From Saussurea involucrata (taxonomy: Eukaryota > Streptophyta > Magnoliopsida > Asterales > Asteraceae): DNA of 64,000 nucleotides. Positions 45,208-57,525 of this stretch are shown piece after piece. The notes below the pieces were generated by a model, which searched no databases, had not been told where the DNA came from, and saw nothing but the letters and a program-made list of their open reading frames with translations. A program made the position numbers and the translations under genes. Numbering within the stretch: position 1 is the stretch's first letter; each line of letters opens with the position of its first letter. The DNA is taken from assembly GCA_033807775.1 (NCBI GenBank), contig CM066325.1, positions 19,773,301 to 19,837,300 of the forward strand, given 5' to 3'.

Positions 45208-46539
45208 TGATACGAGGTTTCACACCCCGAGAATCTAACCGCAAGTGTACGGTGTCGAATCAAGTAATAACGTACGGTAAGTACGAGTATCGAATCCACG
45301 GGAACTAGGAACTAAGTATCACAATTACTACAATCGCTATTAACTGAGTTATCGAAGATTGAGAGGTTGGTATTAAACTACTAATTGCAGAAAATAACTC
45401 AAACACAAGACAGACAATGAACAGCTTTTGGAATTCAGATAGAGAAAACAGTTGAGGGTTGGAAATCCTTAGGTTCTACACATATGAACATCAGACTTAA
45501 AACAAATACCAGTTATTTCCGTTAATGAATACCCAATCTTGATCTAACCATTGTCCTCTCTCGAGTTACAACGGTTATATTCGTAAAGCACGGTTCTTTC
45601 TCAAGCTACCATGAGTTTTATCTTGACAACACAAGTTAAATCTCTCGATCTCAACCTATGTAGTTCAAAACACTTTAAGCACAAGATTATAATGAGACTA
45701 AGGTTTACTCGGTATATCTCTATCCTTTCTTACCTTAGGCGTGTGATTTCTAGTTCTATTTGATAATTAACTCTCTCGAACGTAATTAGCAACAACAAAT
45801 CAATCGTAAATTGGCCAGATTCACAATAGCATTAAGAGCAAAATCACATGCATTCATTAAATCGAAAAAACTGATAAACGTCACTCGTCATCCATCTATA
45901 TGTTCAATCCTAATTCCATCCAACCCCCAACATCTAAAGATTAGTTCATGATGTTGGGGGATTCAAACACAAAAGAAAGAGAAACGAAAACGTATGTAAA
46001 CATGATTAACGTGATCGTGGTGAATGTGAAAGATGAAGTGATGAACTCCCTTCTCCCGGGATTGAATCTACTTGCGTGATGAACGTGTATCTGATCCTCC
46101 CTCTATCGTGGTTCCAACGGGTGTCACTTGGCTCTGAAAATCGCCCCCGGAACTGCTCTGGCCGTCGTGTGAAAGTTGCGTATTGAATGAATGACCTAAA
46201 TCCCGAAATTAACAGCTTAAAATCGCGAAACAGTGGGTTACGCCACTTGCCACGCGACTTGCAAGTCGCGTGGTAAGTCGCGCGTGTCTTTTTGGCTGCA
46301 TGGGTCGTTTTCTGGTTCGCGGTTCGGGTCCTGGTTCGGTCGCGGGTCTTGGGCTTGGCTTTTGGGCTTCCGTTAGGCTTCGTTTTGGCTCTTTTTAGGC
46401 TCTTTTCTCGAGGATTGCTGCCTATTAGATAACCTGTATAAATCACTAGATAACCGTAAAATACACGCCTTTTTACTTGAATACAAGCCAATCTCATTGG
46501 TTTGAGAACTGAAAATAACGCCAAAAAGTGGCGTTATCA
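45208..46539 (-). repeat. Athila-like 5' LTR
   Basis: 1332 bp, TG...CA. Its first 25 bases on the element strand form a hairpin, ATAACGCCA-CTTTT-TGGCGTTAT. The same hairpin ends the copies at 39851 and 40583. Confidence 0.9.
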
Positions 46540-46839
46540 GGTATCTGATTTTTTTGGTCATTATGGTTAACCGAAAGTACTTTGGAAGCCGAGTTTTGTG
46601 GTGTTCCTGAATCAATAGATTTGATTGGAAGTCGAAGAATAAGATGATAGTGTTTTCCTGTCATAATCAGAGATTGTGAGCTTAATCAGAGTTGCGCAGC
46701 GAAAGCATGAAACTATGTTGTTATTGTTTTGTTATTAGAAAGATCCTTTCTGAGAGTTGAAATTTAAGTTTTGATGATCAATTACACCGGTTATTTTTGG
46801 AGTGAATTCCGGGACGAAATTCTGTTAAGGAGGGGAGAT

Positions 46840-48838
46840 TGTAATAACCCCAATATCAGTTTTGTAATTTAAATAAAAGTTAAAGGAGTATGAGTGCATT
46901 TTAAGAAAAGTGGAGGGGTAAAAGTTGAAAATTGGGAAAACCAATTCCCTTTCTCCTCTTGTGCGCCGCTTTTGGCTGGGAGAGTAGGAAAAACATGTTT
47001 TCTTTTAGGGTTGGTGAGTGCTGCACATCTAGAGAAGAAAGAAAAGAGAGTTAAAGGAAAAGATCTTGGGGGTGTGACCTGCTACATCAAGAGAGAGAAG
47101 AGAAGAGAAAGAAGAAATGGCCTTGTGTGTGTGTGTGCTTCTCATCGAGAGAATGGGGCTGCGGGAGAGAGAGAGACTGCGAGCGAGAGAGATAGACGAT
47201 GAGAGAGATAGAGGCGACGAGAGAGATAGACGACGAGAGAGAAGGGGCAGCGAGAGAGAGAGAGGCGGCGGGGAGAAGGAGATGGTGGTCGCCGGCGGTT
47301 GGCTGTCGGTGGTGGTCGCCGGCGGTTGGCTGTCGATGGTGGTCGCCGGCAGTGGCGAGGTTTGGCAGCGATTTTCCATTTCGTGAGGTTTTATTCGGGT
47401 AAGAAACCATCTCCTTGCGTTTTCTCTTTAGCAAGTAATGCTAGATTTGTAAGTTTCTAGTTGTTCTCGGTTAAGTAAGTTGAGAAATCCAATAAGGATA
47501 TTAATAGAGTTTTGATTCTATTTCATTTTGTCGATTTGAATCAAATGTTTATGTGGGTTCTTGGTTGGAGAATAGTTTGTATCAGTTAATAAAAGAAGAA
47601 TTGTCGTCGAAATTATATAGAGTTAGAGCCTTGGCGAAGAATGTGGGTTTTGTTCGTAATCACCGGTCTTCCGGAACCGTGTGTACCGGAAATCGGTATG
47701 CCCCGAAAGTTGACCGTAATTTAAGTTGGGCCGAATTGAGTTTTGGGCCAAAAGAATTATTAAGTCCTTTTGGGCTTAGTTATTAAATTTGGGCTTAGTT
47801 TATTAATAAAGTCTATAATTATAATAAGGGCCTAGTGCGTAATTGGTAGCCTAATTATTTATTTAATTTGGGCCATATTATTAGTAGCATGATCCAATAT
47901 TGATACGTAGGGTCCAATGTTATTTCTATTATGTTGAGAAGCTAGAGTTGGGTAAATTAATGAATCCGGTATAGTATTTCGCTTGGATGGATAAACAAAG
48001 ACCATTGATTATGATTTTGGACTAGAAGTGGAATCTACCAACTTAGATAAGTTTGGGTTGAGTTCGGGATTTAACTCGAGTAATAAATGAACGAATTATG
48101 ACGTACGTTATTAATATAATAGGTGTTCTGCCTAGAGATCGGAAGTGTAAGTGAGGAGCTTTGGAGCGAGCAAGCCAGGTGAGTTTTCTAAACTAAAACG
48201 TGTGGCTTTTAATATGTTTTCTGAAGCGCGAATATGATGAGAAATGCCATGTTTATATATATGCTTTTAAATGCAAGAATGTTGTTTAAAATATATGTGG
48301 GATGTATGCATACATAGATTGTGGTGTAAATTGGCTTAGTCGGGAAGTGTGACCCGCCAGATCATGCCGGGGGGTGTGTCCCGTTTATGCCAGGGGAGTA
48401 CTACCCTATACGGCAGCATGAGACTGACTCGTTGTCACCCAAGGGTGGCTTCAGGGTGCCTATTTACGAGGGGCGGACCTTATACCGTGAATGATTTTAT
48501 ATGAACAGTTTTATGAATGATTTATGTTGAAAATGATAAACTGTTTTTGAATGCTTTGATAACTGTTAGGAGGGACTCACTAGGCCTTATGGTCTAACCC
48601 TCGCATTTTCAAAATAAAACCTTTTCAGGAAAGCAGGTATTGAAAGGCTCTAGCAAGTGAGCAAGGAGTTAGCAATAGGAAGCCGGGTAATGTAGTGACA
48701 CTATAGTAATATTTAGTATTTCTCAGTTGTGTAGGTTGATTCCGCCAACCAGCTTTTGATTTGATGTAAGAAATTTTGGGACCCGTTTCTGGGATATTTT
48801 ATATTTATGAAATGCATGTTTAAAAATGTTGGGTTGTT
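46840..48838 (+). repeat. LARD-B 3' LTR, missing its last bases
   Basis: Starts TGTAATAACCCC after AAGGAGGGGAGA (46827-46838). Near-identical to 33038-35049, with small differences such as a shorter G-run near 48370. Ends abruptly at GGGTTGTT. Confidence 0.85.
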
Positions 48839-48956
48839 GTCTCTCTACATCACATTTAGGATGAACTTCAATAACAAACATCCCAATGTATAGTTTTCAT
48901 TTTTCAATATTCTTTTGGAACTAACAAATTGTTTTTTTGGGTTTGAGACTTATAAA

Positions 48957-50649
48957 TGTAACGTCCCAAAAACATAGCATGCATTAAATCGTAAGTTAAA
49001 CATCCAAATTACATAAATAGCTTGTCTTTAACATCAGCAGTGAACTATATTAAACAAAACTTGCTAGCGGAAGTCTCTAAGCTCACAGCCGAGCACTATC
49101 TAGATTCTTCAAACAAAACCGGGAGCCTCACACGCTCCGTCACCTTCTTGCTACCTCTCGATCCTACTTAGAAGAACTCGAAGGTCGCTTACCTGAAAAT
49201 GGTTTAGTTTTTTGAAAAGCGAGGGTTAGACCAGAAGGTCTAGTGAATTCTCTCCATAAAACAACATGTATAAATAATATGAAATCATTTCATAAAAAGG
49301 GTGATCATTTATCGTAAAGCATCACATATGGTACTGCACTGTGTAGTGGATCGCTTAACCAATCGCGATCGGGGCCCAAGCAGACTCCCCTTTCGCCCTC
49401 TCGTATCGGGGCCCAAGCAGACTCCTCGATACCCGCTTAGGAGGAAACGAATTCCAACCTACCGTCTCTTCGTACATAGCCAAGGGACCATCAGATCCCG
49501 AGGCTCATTGATCCCACAGTGCAGACCGACATCACAATACATGCACAAACTGATCATAAAAGCATTGGACAGTTTATAAATCATGCGCATCAATACAACA
49601 TATAAAACATTCCTTTCCTTTCATGCAAATCAAATCGTAAACATTTCATGCGCGTAGTTGAAACCATAATCAGTTCAAATCATTTAACACTTTAAGTCGT
49701 AAAAAGGGGTTTAGGGAACTCACCTGATAGCAAATTATCTTCCTAACCTCTTGCCTCGATCCGACCGTACACCTAGTAATTAAATTTAGAATTTAATTAG
49801 ATGCATTTAAGTTTTCTTAGCGGTTCTCTTCTAAGGCTTGCTAAGTTCAAAGTCTGTCTCTACCTTAGCCCAACAAACAGGGACCCGAAGTCATTTGGTC
49901 CAACTCAATGCGTCGGTCCACTAGACTACATGGTCCACCACCGAGTTAAGCCCGGACTGAAACTAGTCCCGATAGTCTCCGACTCCCGGTACCACTGACT
50001 ACCGGTAACACCGACTCCCGGTACTACCGACTCCCGGTACCACCGACTCCCGGTACCACCGACTCCCGGTACCACCGACTCCCGGTACCACCGACTCCCG
50101 GTACTACCGACTCCCAGTGCCACCGACTCCCGGTACCACCGATTACGAGCAGAAGACAAGCTCCACTCGTTTTCAACACCAATTCTTCCTATTCGGTCCA
50201 AAATACGAGGTTTTATCTCAACATTCTTACCCAATTTATTCCATAATTTCCTTAATCAAGCAACTTCCTAATCGATTGATTGATTGGATTATCAACCCAA
50301 TCGCAAGATAACTTCCCCACAGTGCTCTGATACAATAACCCAACTACAACATGAATTCTAGACTGAACAATAACTTGCCTATCCATTTCATTAAGTATCA
50401 GCAAACAAGGAAAGAAAGATTACTCACCAATTAAAGCCTCTTACCCAAGAATCGCAATCCAATTCCTTCTTTCGCTATTTTCTCTTCTTCCAGTGCTCAG
50501 CCGCCACAATTAGGAGAATGATTGCCAGCCCTAGGGATCTGGTCATATAAGTAGCTCCCAACATTTACAGAAATAGCCCCTCTACTTAAACTTTCATTTC
50601 ATACACTTTGGCCACCAAACTATACACTTGACCAAAACGGGTTGTTACA
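48957..50649 (-). repeat. Tekay-like 3' LTR
   Basis: On the element strand TGTAACAACCCG to GGGACGTTACA. It contains a 15-bp minisatellite (49985-50150), splice-like sites (donor at 49723, acceptor at 49193) and the stem-loop at 49227-49242. Confidence 0.9.
49980..50150. repeat. 15-bp minisatellite in the LTR, about 11 copies
   Basis: Unit CACCGACTCCCGGTA. The other LTR carries about three units fewer at 56795-56915, which explains most of the LTR length difference. The same motif, inverted, is in the LTR fragment at 62090-62230. Confidence 0.9.
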
Positions 50650-50688
50650 ACTCTCCCCTCCTTAAGAGAATTCCGTCCCCGGAATTCC

Positions 50689-53600
50689 TCACTGAAAGAG
50701 TTGTGGGTAACACGCCCTCATCTCCGACTCCAACTCCCACGTGGCCTCCGGGCCCTTATGGTGCCGCCACTGAACCTTTAGCTTAGTCTCTTTGTTCCGC
50801 GACTTCCTCACCTTAGAATCTGTGATGGCTTCGGGTTCCTCTACGAAATTCAACCTCTCATCCATTTTAATGTCGTTCAACGGCACTGCTTTAGTCACGT
50901 CGGCTAAACACTTCCTCAAATTAGACACGTGAAATGCGTTGTGAATGCCTTGCAACTCTTCCGGTAGATCTAGTCTATACGCCACCTCCCCAATTCGTTC
51001 AGTAATTTCGAACGGTCCGATGTAACGTGGGCTTAGTTTCCCACATTTCACAAACCGTACTACACCTTTCCACGGGGAGACCTTTAACATCACGAAGTCT
51101 CCGACCTGAAATTCTATGTCCTTTCTTCTCTTATCCGCATAACTCTTTTGTCGGTCGCGGGCTACCTTCAGTCTTTCCCGCACTTGATCTATCTTGTCCG
51201 AAGTGAGTTGCACCAACTCCGGTCCGTCTAGTTATCTTTCTCCCACTTCATTCCAACACAGGGGTGTCCGACATTTTCTACCGTAAAGTGCCTCGAATGG
51301 CGCTGCCTTGAGGCTCGAGTGATAGCTATTATTGTAAGCGAACTCGATTAACGGAAGGTGCTTCTCCCAACAACCCTTGGAAGTCTAAAGCACATGCTCT
51401 TAACATATCTTCTAACGTCTGGATCGGTCTCTCACTCTGACCATCGGTCTGAGGATGATATGCAGTGCTCATCTTTATCCGCGATCCCATTTCTTTTTGG
51501 AAACTCCTCCAAAACGTAGAGGTAAATCTGCTATCTCGGTCAGATACTATCGCCGAAGGCACCCCATGCCGAGTTACAATCTCATCGATATACAACTTGG
51601 CTAACTACTCCAACGAGTAAGACTCACGAATAGGTAAAAAGTGTGCCGACTTCGTGAGGCGGTCCACGATCACCCATATGGCGTCATGACCCTTTGGAGT
51701 CTTAGGCAAATGGGTTACGAAGTCCATCGTAATTTGATCCCACTTCCACATAGGTATCTCTAAAGGTTGAAGTTTCCCGTATGGTCGTTGGTGCTCAATC
51801 TTAACCCTCGAACACGTTGTACAGGTCTCCACGAAGTGAGCTACGTTCTTTTTCATTCCAGGCCACCAGTAGTCCTGACGTAGATCTCCATACATTTTGT
51901 TAGTTCCGGGGTGAATCGAGTACTTGGACCTGTGAGCCTCTTCTAGTATCAGCTTACGGAGCCCTCCGAGTTTCGGAACCCAGATCCTCCCGCTAAGACA
52001 CTTCACCCCTCGATTGTCTTCCTCCAGCGAGGACACTTGCCCTACCATCCTTTCCTCCTTAAGATTTCCGGCTTCGAGTGCTTCAATTTGACATTTATTT
52101 ATTTCAACAATTAAATTAAACGTCACGTCGGCTCTCATAGCCACGATGCTGGGAATCTCACTTCTTTCCTTATGACTCAAGGCGTCCGCCACTACGTTCG
52201 CCTTACCCGGATGGTATTCGATCTTACAATCGTAATCGGTCAGTAACTCAATCCACCTTCTCTGGCACATATTCAACTCTTTCTGGTCAAAGAGATGACA
52301 CAAGCTTTTGTGGTCCGTGAAGATCTGACACTTTGTACCATAAAGATAATGTCGCCAAATCTTCAAGGCAAAAACTACGGCCGCCAGTTCTAAATCATGC
52401 GTGGGATAGCGAGCCTCGTGATCCTTCAACTGCCGGGAGGCATAAGCGATCACCTTCCCGCGTTGCATCAACACACATCCTAGACCAAGCTTCGATGCGT
52501 TACTGTACACCACGAAATCATCCGAGCCGTCCGGTAAGGACAATATCGGGGCACTGCTCAACATATTCTTCAACTTTTGAAAAGCTTATTCTTGTTTCTC
52601 CAACCAGACGAACTTGACATTCTTCTTCGTTAACGAAGTCAGTGGCGTGGCAATACGCGAAAAGTCCTTGATGAACTTTCGGTAATACCCCGCCAGTCCG
52701 AGAAAACTTCGAACTTCTGCCGGGTTCTTAGGTTGTTCCCAATCTTTGATGGCTTCCACCTTAGCCGGATCAACCATGATTCCCTTCTCAGACACCACGT
52801 GTCCAAGAAACTGCACTTCTTTCAACCAAAACTCGCATTTGGAAAACTTGGCGTACAGCTTCTCCTGTTTTAACAGATCGAGGATCGTTCGAAGGTGACT
52901 CTCGTGCTCCCCTTCCGATTTTGAGAATATTAGGATATCATCTATGAACACTATCACGAATTGATCTAGATAGGGTTGGCACACCCTATTCATCAAATCC
53001 ATGAATGCTGCCGGGGCGTTAGTTAACCCGAACGGCATCACCAAGAATTCGTAATGTCCATATCTGGTCCTAAACGCAGTCTTCGGCACATCCTCCTTCC
53101 TTACCTTGAGTTGGTGATAACCCGACCTCAAATCTATCTTGGAGAAGTAACTGGCTCCTTGTAACTGATCAAATAGGTCGTCGATCCTCGGTATCGGATA
53201 TTTGTTCTTGATCGTGACTTTGTTGAGTTCTCGGTAATCTATGCACATCCGCATAGTACCGTCCTTCTTCTTCACGAAGAGCACGGGTGCGCCCCATGGA
53301 GACGTACTTGGTCTAACGAATCCCTTGTCTAACAACTCCTGCAACTGAGTCATCATCTCCTTCGTTTCCGATGGTGCCAATCTATACGGTGCGCGAGCAA
53401 TAGGTGCAGCTCCGGGCATCAAATCGATTCTGAACTCGATCTTACGATCCGGGGGTAGATTTGTCAAGTCATCCGGAAATACTTCCGGGTACTCACTTAC
53501 CACTCGCACATCACCCACCCCACGCTTCTCCTTCTTGGCATCGACCACGTATGCCAAGAATCCTCGACACCCTTTCCTCAAACACTTAGTAGCCTTAATC

Positions 53601-55507
53601 ATAGAGATAAGGCTATTCTTCCTATCACGGCGGTCCCCATAAATCACTATGGGATCCCCATCCGGCGACTGAATCCATATTAGCTTTTTGTTGCAAACGA
53701 TATTCGCATCGTTCGCGGCTAACCAATCCATACCCAACACCACATCGAACTCTCCCATTGCCATGGGATACAACTTCATAGGCAGTAACCTTCCTTCTAT
53801 CCCTATTACACAACCTTCTAGTACCTCCTTAACGTACACCAAACTATCATTAGCAGTTTCCACCTCTAGTGCCCTCTCCAACCGTTTAGGATTTACCCCC
53901 AAACATTTCATAAAAGCATTTGATATAAAGGAGCGGTTTGCTCCCGAATCGAATAACACCTTAGCACATTGAGAATTCACTAGAAACGTACCTGCCACAA
54001 CATCCGGTGTTTCTTCCGCCTCTTCCGCAGTCATGCGGAAGGCACGCCCCTTCGGACGCGCCGGTTCTGCCCCTTTACCACTGTCTCTTCCACCCTGTCG
54101 ATCACCAAATTGAGCTGACCCACCCCTTTTCAACTGCGGACAGTCAAACCGAGTGTGACCAGTAGCTCCACATTGGAAGCATGATTTCCCTTTGGGGCAA
54201 TCTCTTGACAGATGACCGGGCAACCCACACCTGTAACATGAATTTGAGCCTACCATGCACTCTCCACGATGCATCTTGTTGCACTTCGAGCATGGTTTCC
54301 CACCGGTATCCTTACTAGCGCGATTGTCTGGTCGAAATACTTTCCCTCTCCTGGAGTCATTACTCGACCCATCCCATTTGCGTTTATCCCCGCTCTTCTC
54401 GGTCGTTTGGCGAACCTTTTCTTTCTCGATCATTTCAGCCGCGTCAATGGCCGCTTGGAAAGTGGTGGGGTTTCTTGTCATCACTAGCTCTCGGATACTA
54501 CTCTTCAACCCGTGAATGAAACGTTCCACCCGACGCCCCTCCGTTGGCACATACAGATCTGCAAACCGAGACTTTTCGATGAATTTAGTGGTATATTCTC
54601 GCACTGTCATACTTCCTTGTTCCAATCCCAAGAACTCTTCTTCCAACCTTTTCACTGCCGCCAACGGGCAGAACTGAGCCCGAAACCTGTCCACAAAAGC
54701 CTCCCACAACATTCCCTTGGCCATTGCCGAACCTTTTCCCCCGGTCTCGGCATCCCACCAGTAAACTGCCTCGGCCTTCAACATGGATAGGGCAAACATT
54801 ACCCGATCCCCATTAGCACACTTGCACGTATCAAACACTAACTCCATTTCTTTCACCCATCTCATTGCCAGAACCGGATCACACTCACCTTTGAAAATAG
54901 GGGGCTTGCATGAGGCAAAGGCCTTGTAGCTACACCCCTTAGCTGCTGACTCATTCACCACTAACGAGGTTGCTTTAGAGGGACTCCCAGTGCCAGTCTC
55001 TGCTGGGCTCGACAACTCCGTACTCTTCTTGTTTTCATCAGCGTCCTTGCTTCCCGAAGCTGACCCGTTCTGCTTGGTGAGAAGAGCTTGCAGAGTCTCT
55101 TGAATCTTACCAAGCTCCGCTGCCAGATTCTCTCGGGTGACGAATGCAGAACCACGACCCCTACCGCGTCCCCTTGTCGGATTTGCTCGTCTGACCGAAG
55201 CTGAACTCTCCTGATGAGAGCTCTCTTGATGTGCGGGCTCCGCACTTCGTACCCTTCGAGTTACTCGGGTTGTTCTTTGAGTCGGATGGTCCCCATCCCC
55301 GGCCACCTGAGTGGCGGCACGGCGGGGCGTTCTTTCCCGACCACGTCCACGGCCTCTACCTCTTCCCCTTCCACGGTTAGCTGTCGCCCTTGCCGGCTCC
55401 ACTGGCCCATTCTCCAGAATTTCATCATCTTGATTCCTCGGTACCACAGATACCGACCTACTTCTCAGAGTTCTTCCAGCCATTCCGCACACGCTGAAAG
55501 AAGACAA
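50689..55507 (-). pseudogene. Tekay-like gag-pol polyprotein, inactivated
   Basis: The first frame (55507-52586, 973 codons) holds an RGRGRG-rich N-terminus, Gag (about 195-370), three Cys knuckles (CSKC...C 406-417; CCHC 424-437 and 443-456), protease (LFDSGANRSF, 518), and RT (YPIPRIDDLF at 770, catalytic FIDD at 854-857). TAA at 52586-52588 stops it. The same frame then gives RNase H, where the first catalytic Asp is Asn (YSNASKLGLG), the integrase HHCC finger, and the first integrase Asp (MDFVTHLP). TAG at 51605-51607 follows, then the second Asp (SDRDSRFTS) and Glu (GQSERP). One extra base near 51370-51376 shifts the frame. TAA at 51232-51234 precedes the integrase C-terminus and a chromodomain-like end (WRHHKGPEATWELESEM). 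The two TAA stops most simply arose as C to T changes of CAA. Confidence 0.9.
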
Positions 55508-55579
55508 TCGTTAACCTTTGCTAGACATGACACCACGAGAGTTTGCTATATAAGGTAATTTAAGCACGCACCTGTACCT

Positions 55580-55622
55580 GTAAGTTTGTAATTACACTGG
55601 CCAGATGCAATCTCAAACTTAC
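55580..55622 (-). other. Leader stem-loop with palindromic loop (Tekay-like)
   Basis: On the element strand the arms GTAAGTTTG and CAAACTTAC pair perfectly over 9 bp. The inner ATTGCA/TGTAAT stem has one G-U pair. CTGGCCAG lies at 55597-55604. It sits between the primer site and gag. Confidence 0.6.
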
Positions 55623-55758
55623 CTTACACGTTTGTCCTTGGCACCTTATTCCTAGTGCATTTAGTGTTGTTCCTAGAGGTAATCCTATGACTCGGCTGTG
55701 TTCCTCATCTTACAGTTTAAGTGTAGGCCCTAATGGTTACCTAAATCCCTTAAACTAA

Positions 55759-55771
55759 GGCTCTGATACCA
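55759..55771 (-). promoter_or_regulatory. Primer binding site, tRNA-iMet (Tekay-like)
   Basis: The plus strand GGCTCTGATACCA is identical to the initiator tRNA-Met 3' end, two bases inside the LTR. Confidence 0.95.
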
Positions 55772-55773
55772 TT

Positions 55774-57417
55774 TGTAACGTCCCAAAAACATAGCATGCA
55801 TTAAATCGTAAGTTAAACATCCAAATTACATAAATAGCTTGTCTTTAACATCAGCAGTGAACTATATTAAACAAACCTTGCTAGCGGAAGTCTCTAAGCT
55901 CACAGCCGAGAACTATCTAGATTCTTCAAACAAAACCGGGAGCCTCACACGTTCCGTCACCTTCTTGCTACCTCTCGATCCTACTTAGAAGAACTCGAAG
56001 GTCGCTTACCTGAAAATGGTTTAGTTTTTGAAAAGCGAGGGTTAGACCAGAAGGTCTAGTGAATTCCCTCCATAAAACAACATGTATAAATAATATGAAA
56101 TCATTTCATAAAAAGGGTGATCATTTATCGTAAAGCATCACATATGGTACTGCACTGTGTAGTGGATCGCTTAACCAATCGAGATCGGGGCCCAAGCAGA
56201 CTCCCCTTTCGCCCTCTCGTATCGGGGCCCAAGCAGACTCCCCGATACCCGCTTAGGAGGAAACGAATTCCAACCTACCGTCTCTTCGTACATAGCCAAG
56301 GGACCATCAGATCCCGAGGCTCATTGATCCCACAGTGCAGACCGACATCACAATACATGCACAAACTGATCATAAAAGCATTGGACAGTTTATAAATCAT
56401 GCGCATCAATACAACATATAAAACATTCCTTCCCTTTCATGCAAATCGAATCGTAAACATTTCATGCGCGTAGTTGAAACCATAATCAGTTCAAATCATT
56501 TAACACTTTAAGTCGTAAAAAGGGGTTTAGGGAACTCACCTGATAGCAAATTATCTTCCTAACCTCTTGCCTCGATCCGACCGTACACCTAGTAATTAAA
56601 TTTAGAATTTAATTAGATGCATTTAAGTTTTCTTAGCGGTTCTCTTCTAAGGCTTGCTAAGTTCAAAGTCTGTCTCTACCTTAGCCCAACAAACAGGGAC
56701 CCGAAGTCATTTGGTCCAACTCAATGCGTCGGTCCACTAGACTACATGGTCCACCACCGAGTTAAGCCCGGACTGAAACTAGTCCCGATAGTCTCCGACT
56801 CCCGGTACCACTGACTACCGGTAACACCGACTCCCGGTACCACCGACTCCCGGTACCACCGACTCCCGGTACCACCGACTCCCGGTGCCACCGACTCCCG
56901 GTACCACCGATTACGAGCAGAAGACAAGCTCCACTCGTTTTCAACACCAATTCTTCCTATTCGGTCCAAAATACGAGGTTTTATCTCAACATTCTTACCC
57001 AATTTATTCCATAATTTCCTTAATCAAGCAACTTCCTAATCGATCGATTGATTGGATTATCAACCCAATCGCAAGATAACTTCCCCACAGTGCTCTGATA
57101 CAATAACCCAACTACAACATGAATTCTAGACTGAACAATAACTTGTCTATCTATTTCATTAAGTATCAGCAAACAAGGAAAGAAAGATTACTCACCAATT
57201 AAAGCCTCTTCCCCAAGAATCGCAGTCCAATTCCTTCTTTCGCTAATTTCTCTTCTTCCAGTGCTCAGCCGCCACAATTAGGAGAATGATTGCCAGCCCT
57301 AGGGATCTGGTCATATAAGTAGCTCCCAACATTTACAGAAATAGCCCCTCTACTTAAACTTTCATTTCATACACTTTGGCCACCAAACTATACACTTGAT
57401 CAAAACGGGTTGTTACA
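55774..57417 (-). repeat. Tekay-like 5' LTR
   Basis: Same modules as 48957-50649; the minisatellite is shorter. Stem-loop at 56043-56058. Confidence 0.9.
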
Positions 57418-57525
57418 ATAAATTCTACCAACATTTAGTTCTAATGCTACATTCTTAATAAGTTCAAACAATAATATGTTCATAGATTACGCGTACTTGC
57501 GTTCATATAATAATGTTTGGATTCG

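Larger units (their letters stand above)
40306..46539 (-). mobile_element. Athila/Tat-like LTR retrotransposon, non-autonomous, 3' LTR truncated
   Basis: Element 5' end at right: LTR 45208-46539, primer site for tRNA-Asp, gag-protease frame (45050-42804), then about 2.2 kb of non-coding DNA and only a 278-bp part of the 3' LTR (40306-40583). RT, RNase H and integrase are absent, as is any envelope-like frame. GGTAT at 46540 matches 38515, the original target duplication. TTGGGGACAAGCAACG before the 3' LTR is typical of this lineage. Confidence 0.85.
33038..48838 (+). mobile_element. LARD-B: non-autonomous LTR retrotransposon with nested Athila-like copies
   Basis: 5' LTR 33038-35049 (2012 bp, TGTAATAACCCC to GGGTTGTTACA), tRNA-iMet primer site, 3.5-kb non-coding interior, purine tract 46827-46838, 3' LTR 46840-48838. 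The 3' LTR stops at GGGTTGTT without the final ACA, and no target duplication is found (left flank CAATG), so the right edge was lost. The interior is split at GGTAT by an Athila-like insertion, with a partial duplication at 39852-40307. Confidence 0.85.
48957..57417 (-). mobile_element. Tekay/Del-like Ty3-gypsy chromovirus, complete structure, dead pol
   Basis: ATAAA target duplications (48952-48956 and 57418-57422). LTRs 48957-50649 (1693 bp) and 55774-57417 (1644 bp) differ mainly in minisatellite copy number plus scattered substitutions. Primer site for tRNA-iMet 55759-55771, purine tract 50650-50665. Gag-pol occupies 55507-50689 with three nonsense codons and one frameshift. The leader and LTR modules are shared with LARD-A and LARD-B. 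Confidence 0.9.

Noticed and set aside
49980..50150. CRISPR-like array from regularly spaced repeats
   Set aside because: The 15-bp units are directly tandem without unique spacers; it is an LTR minisatellite in a plant nuclear genome.
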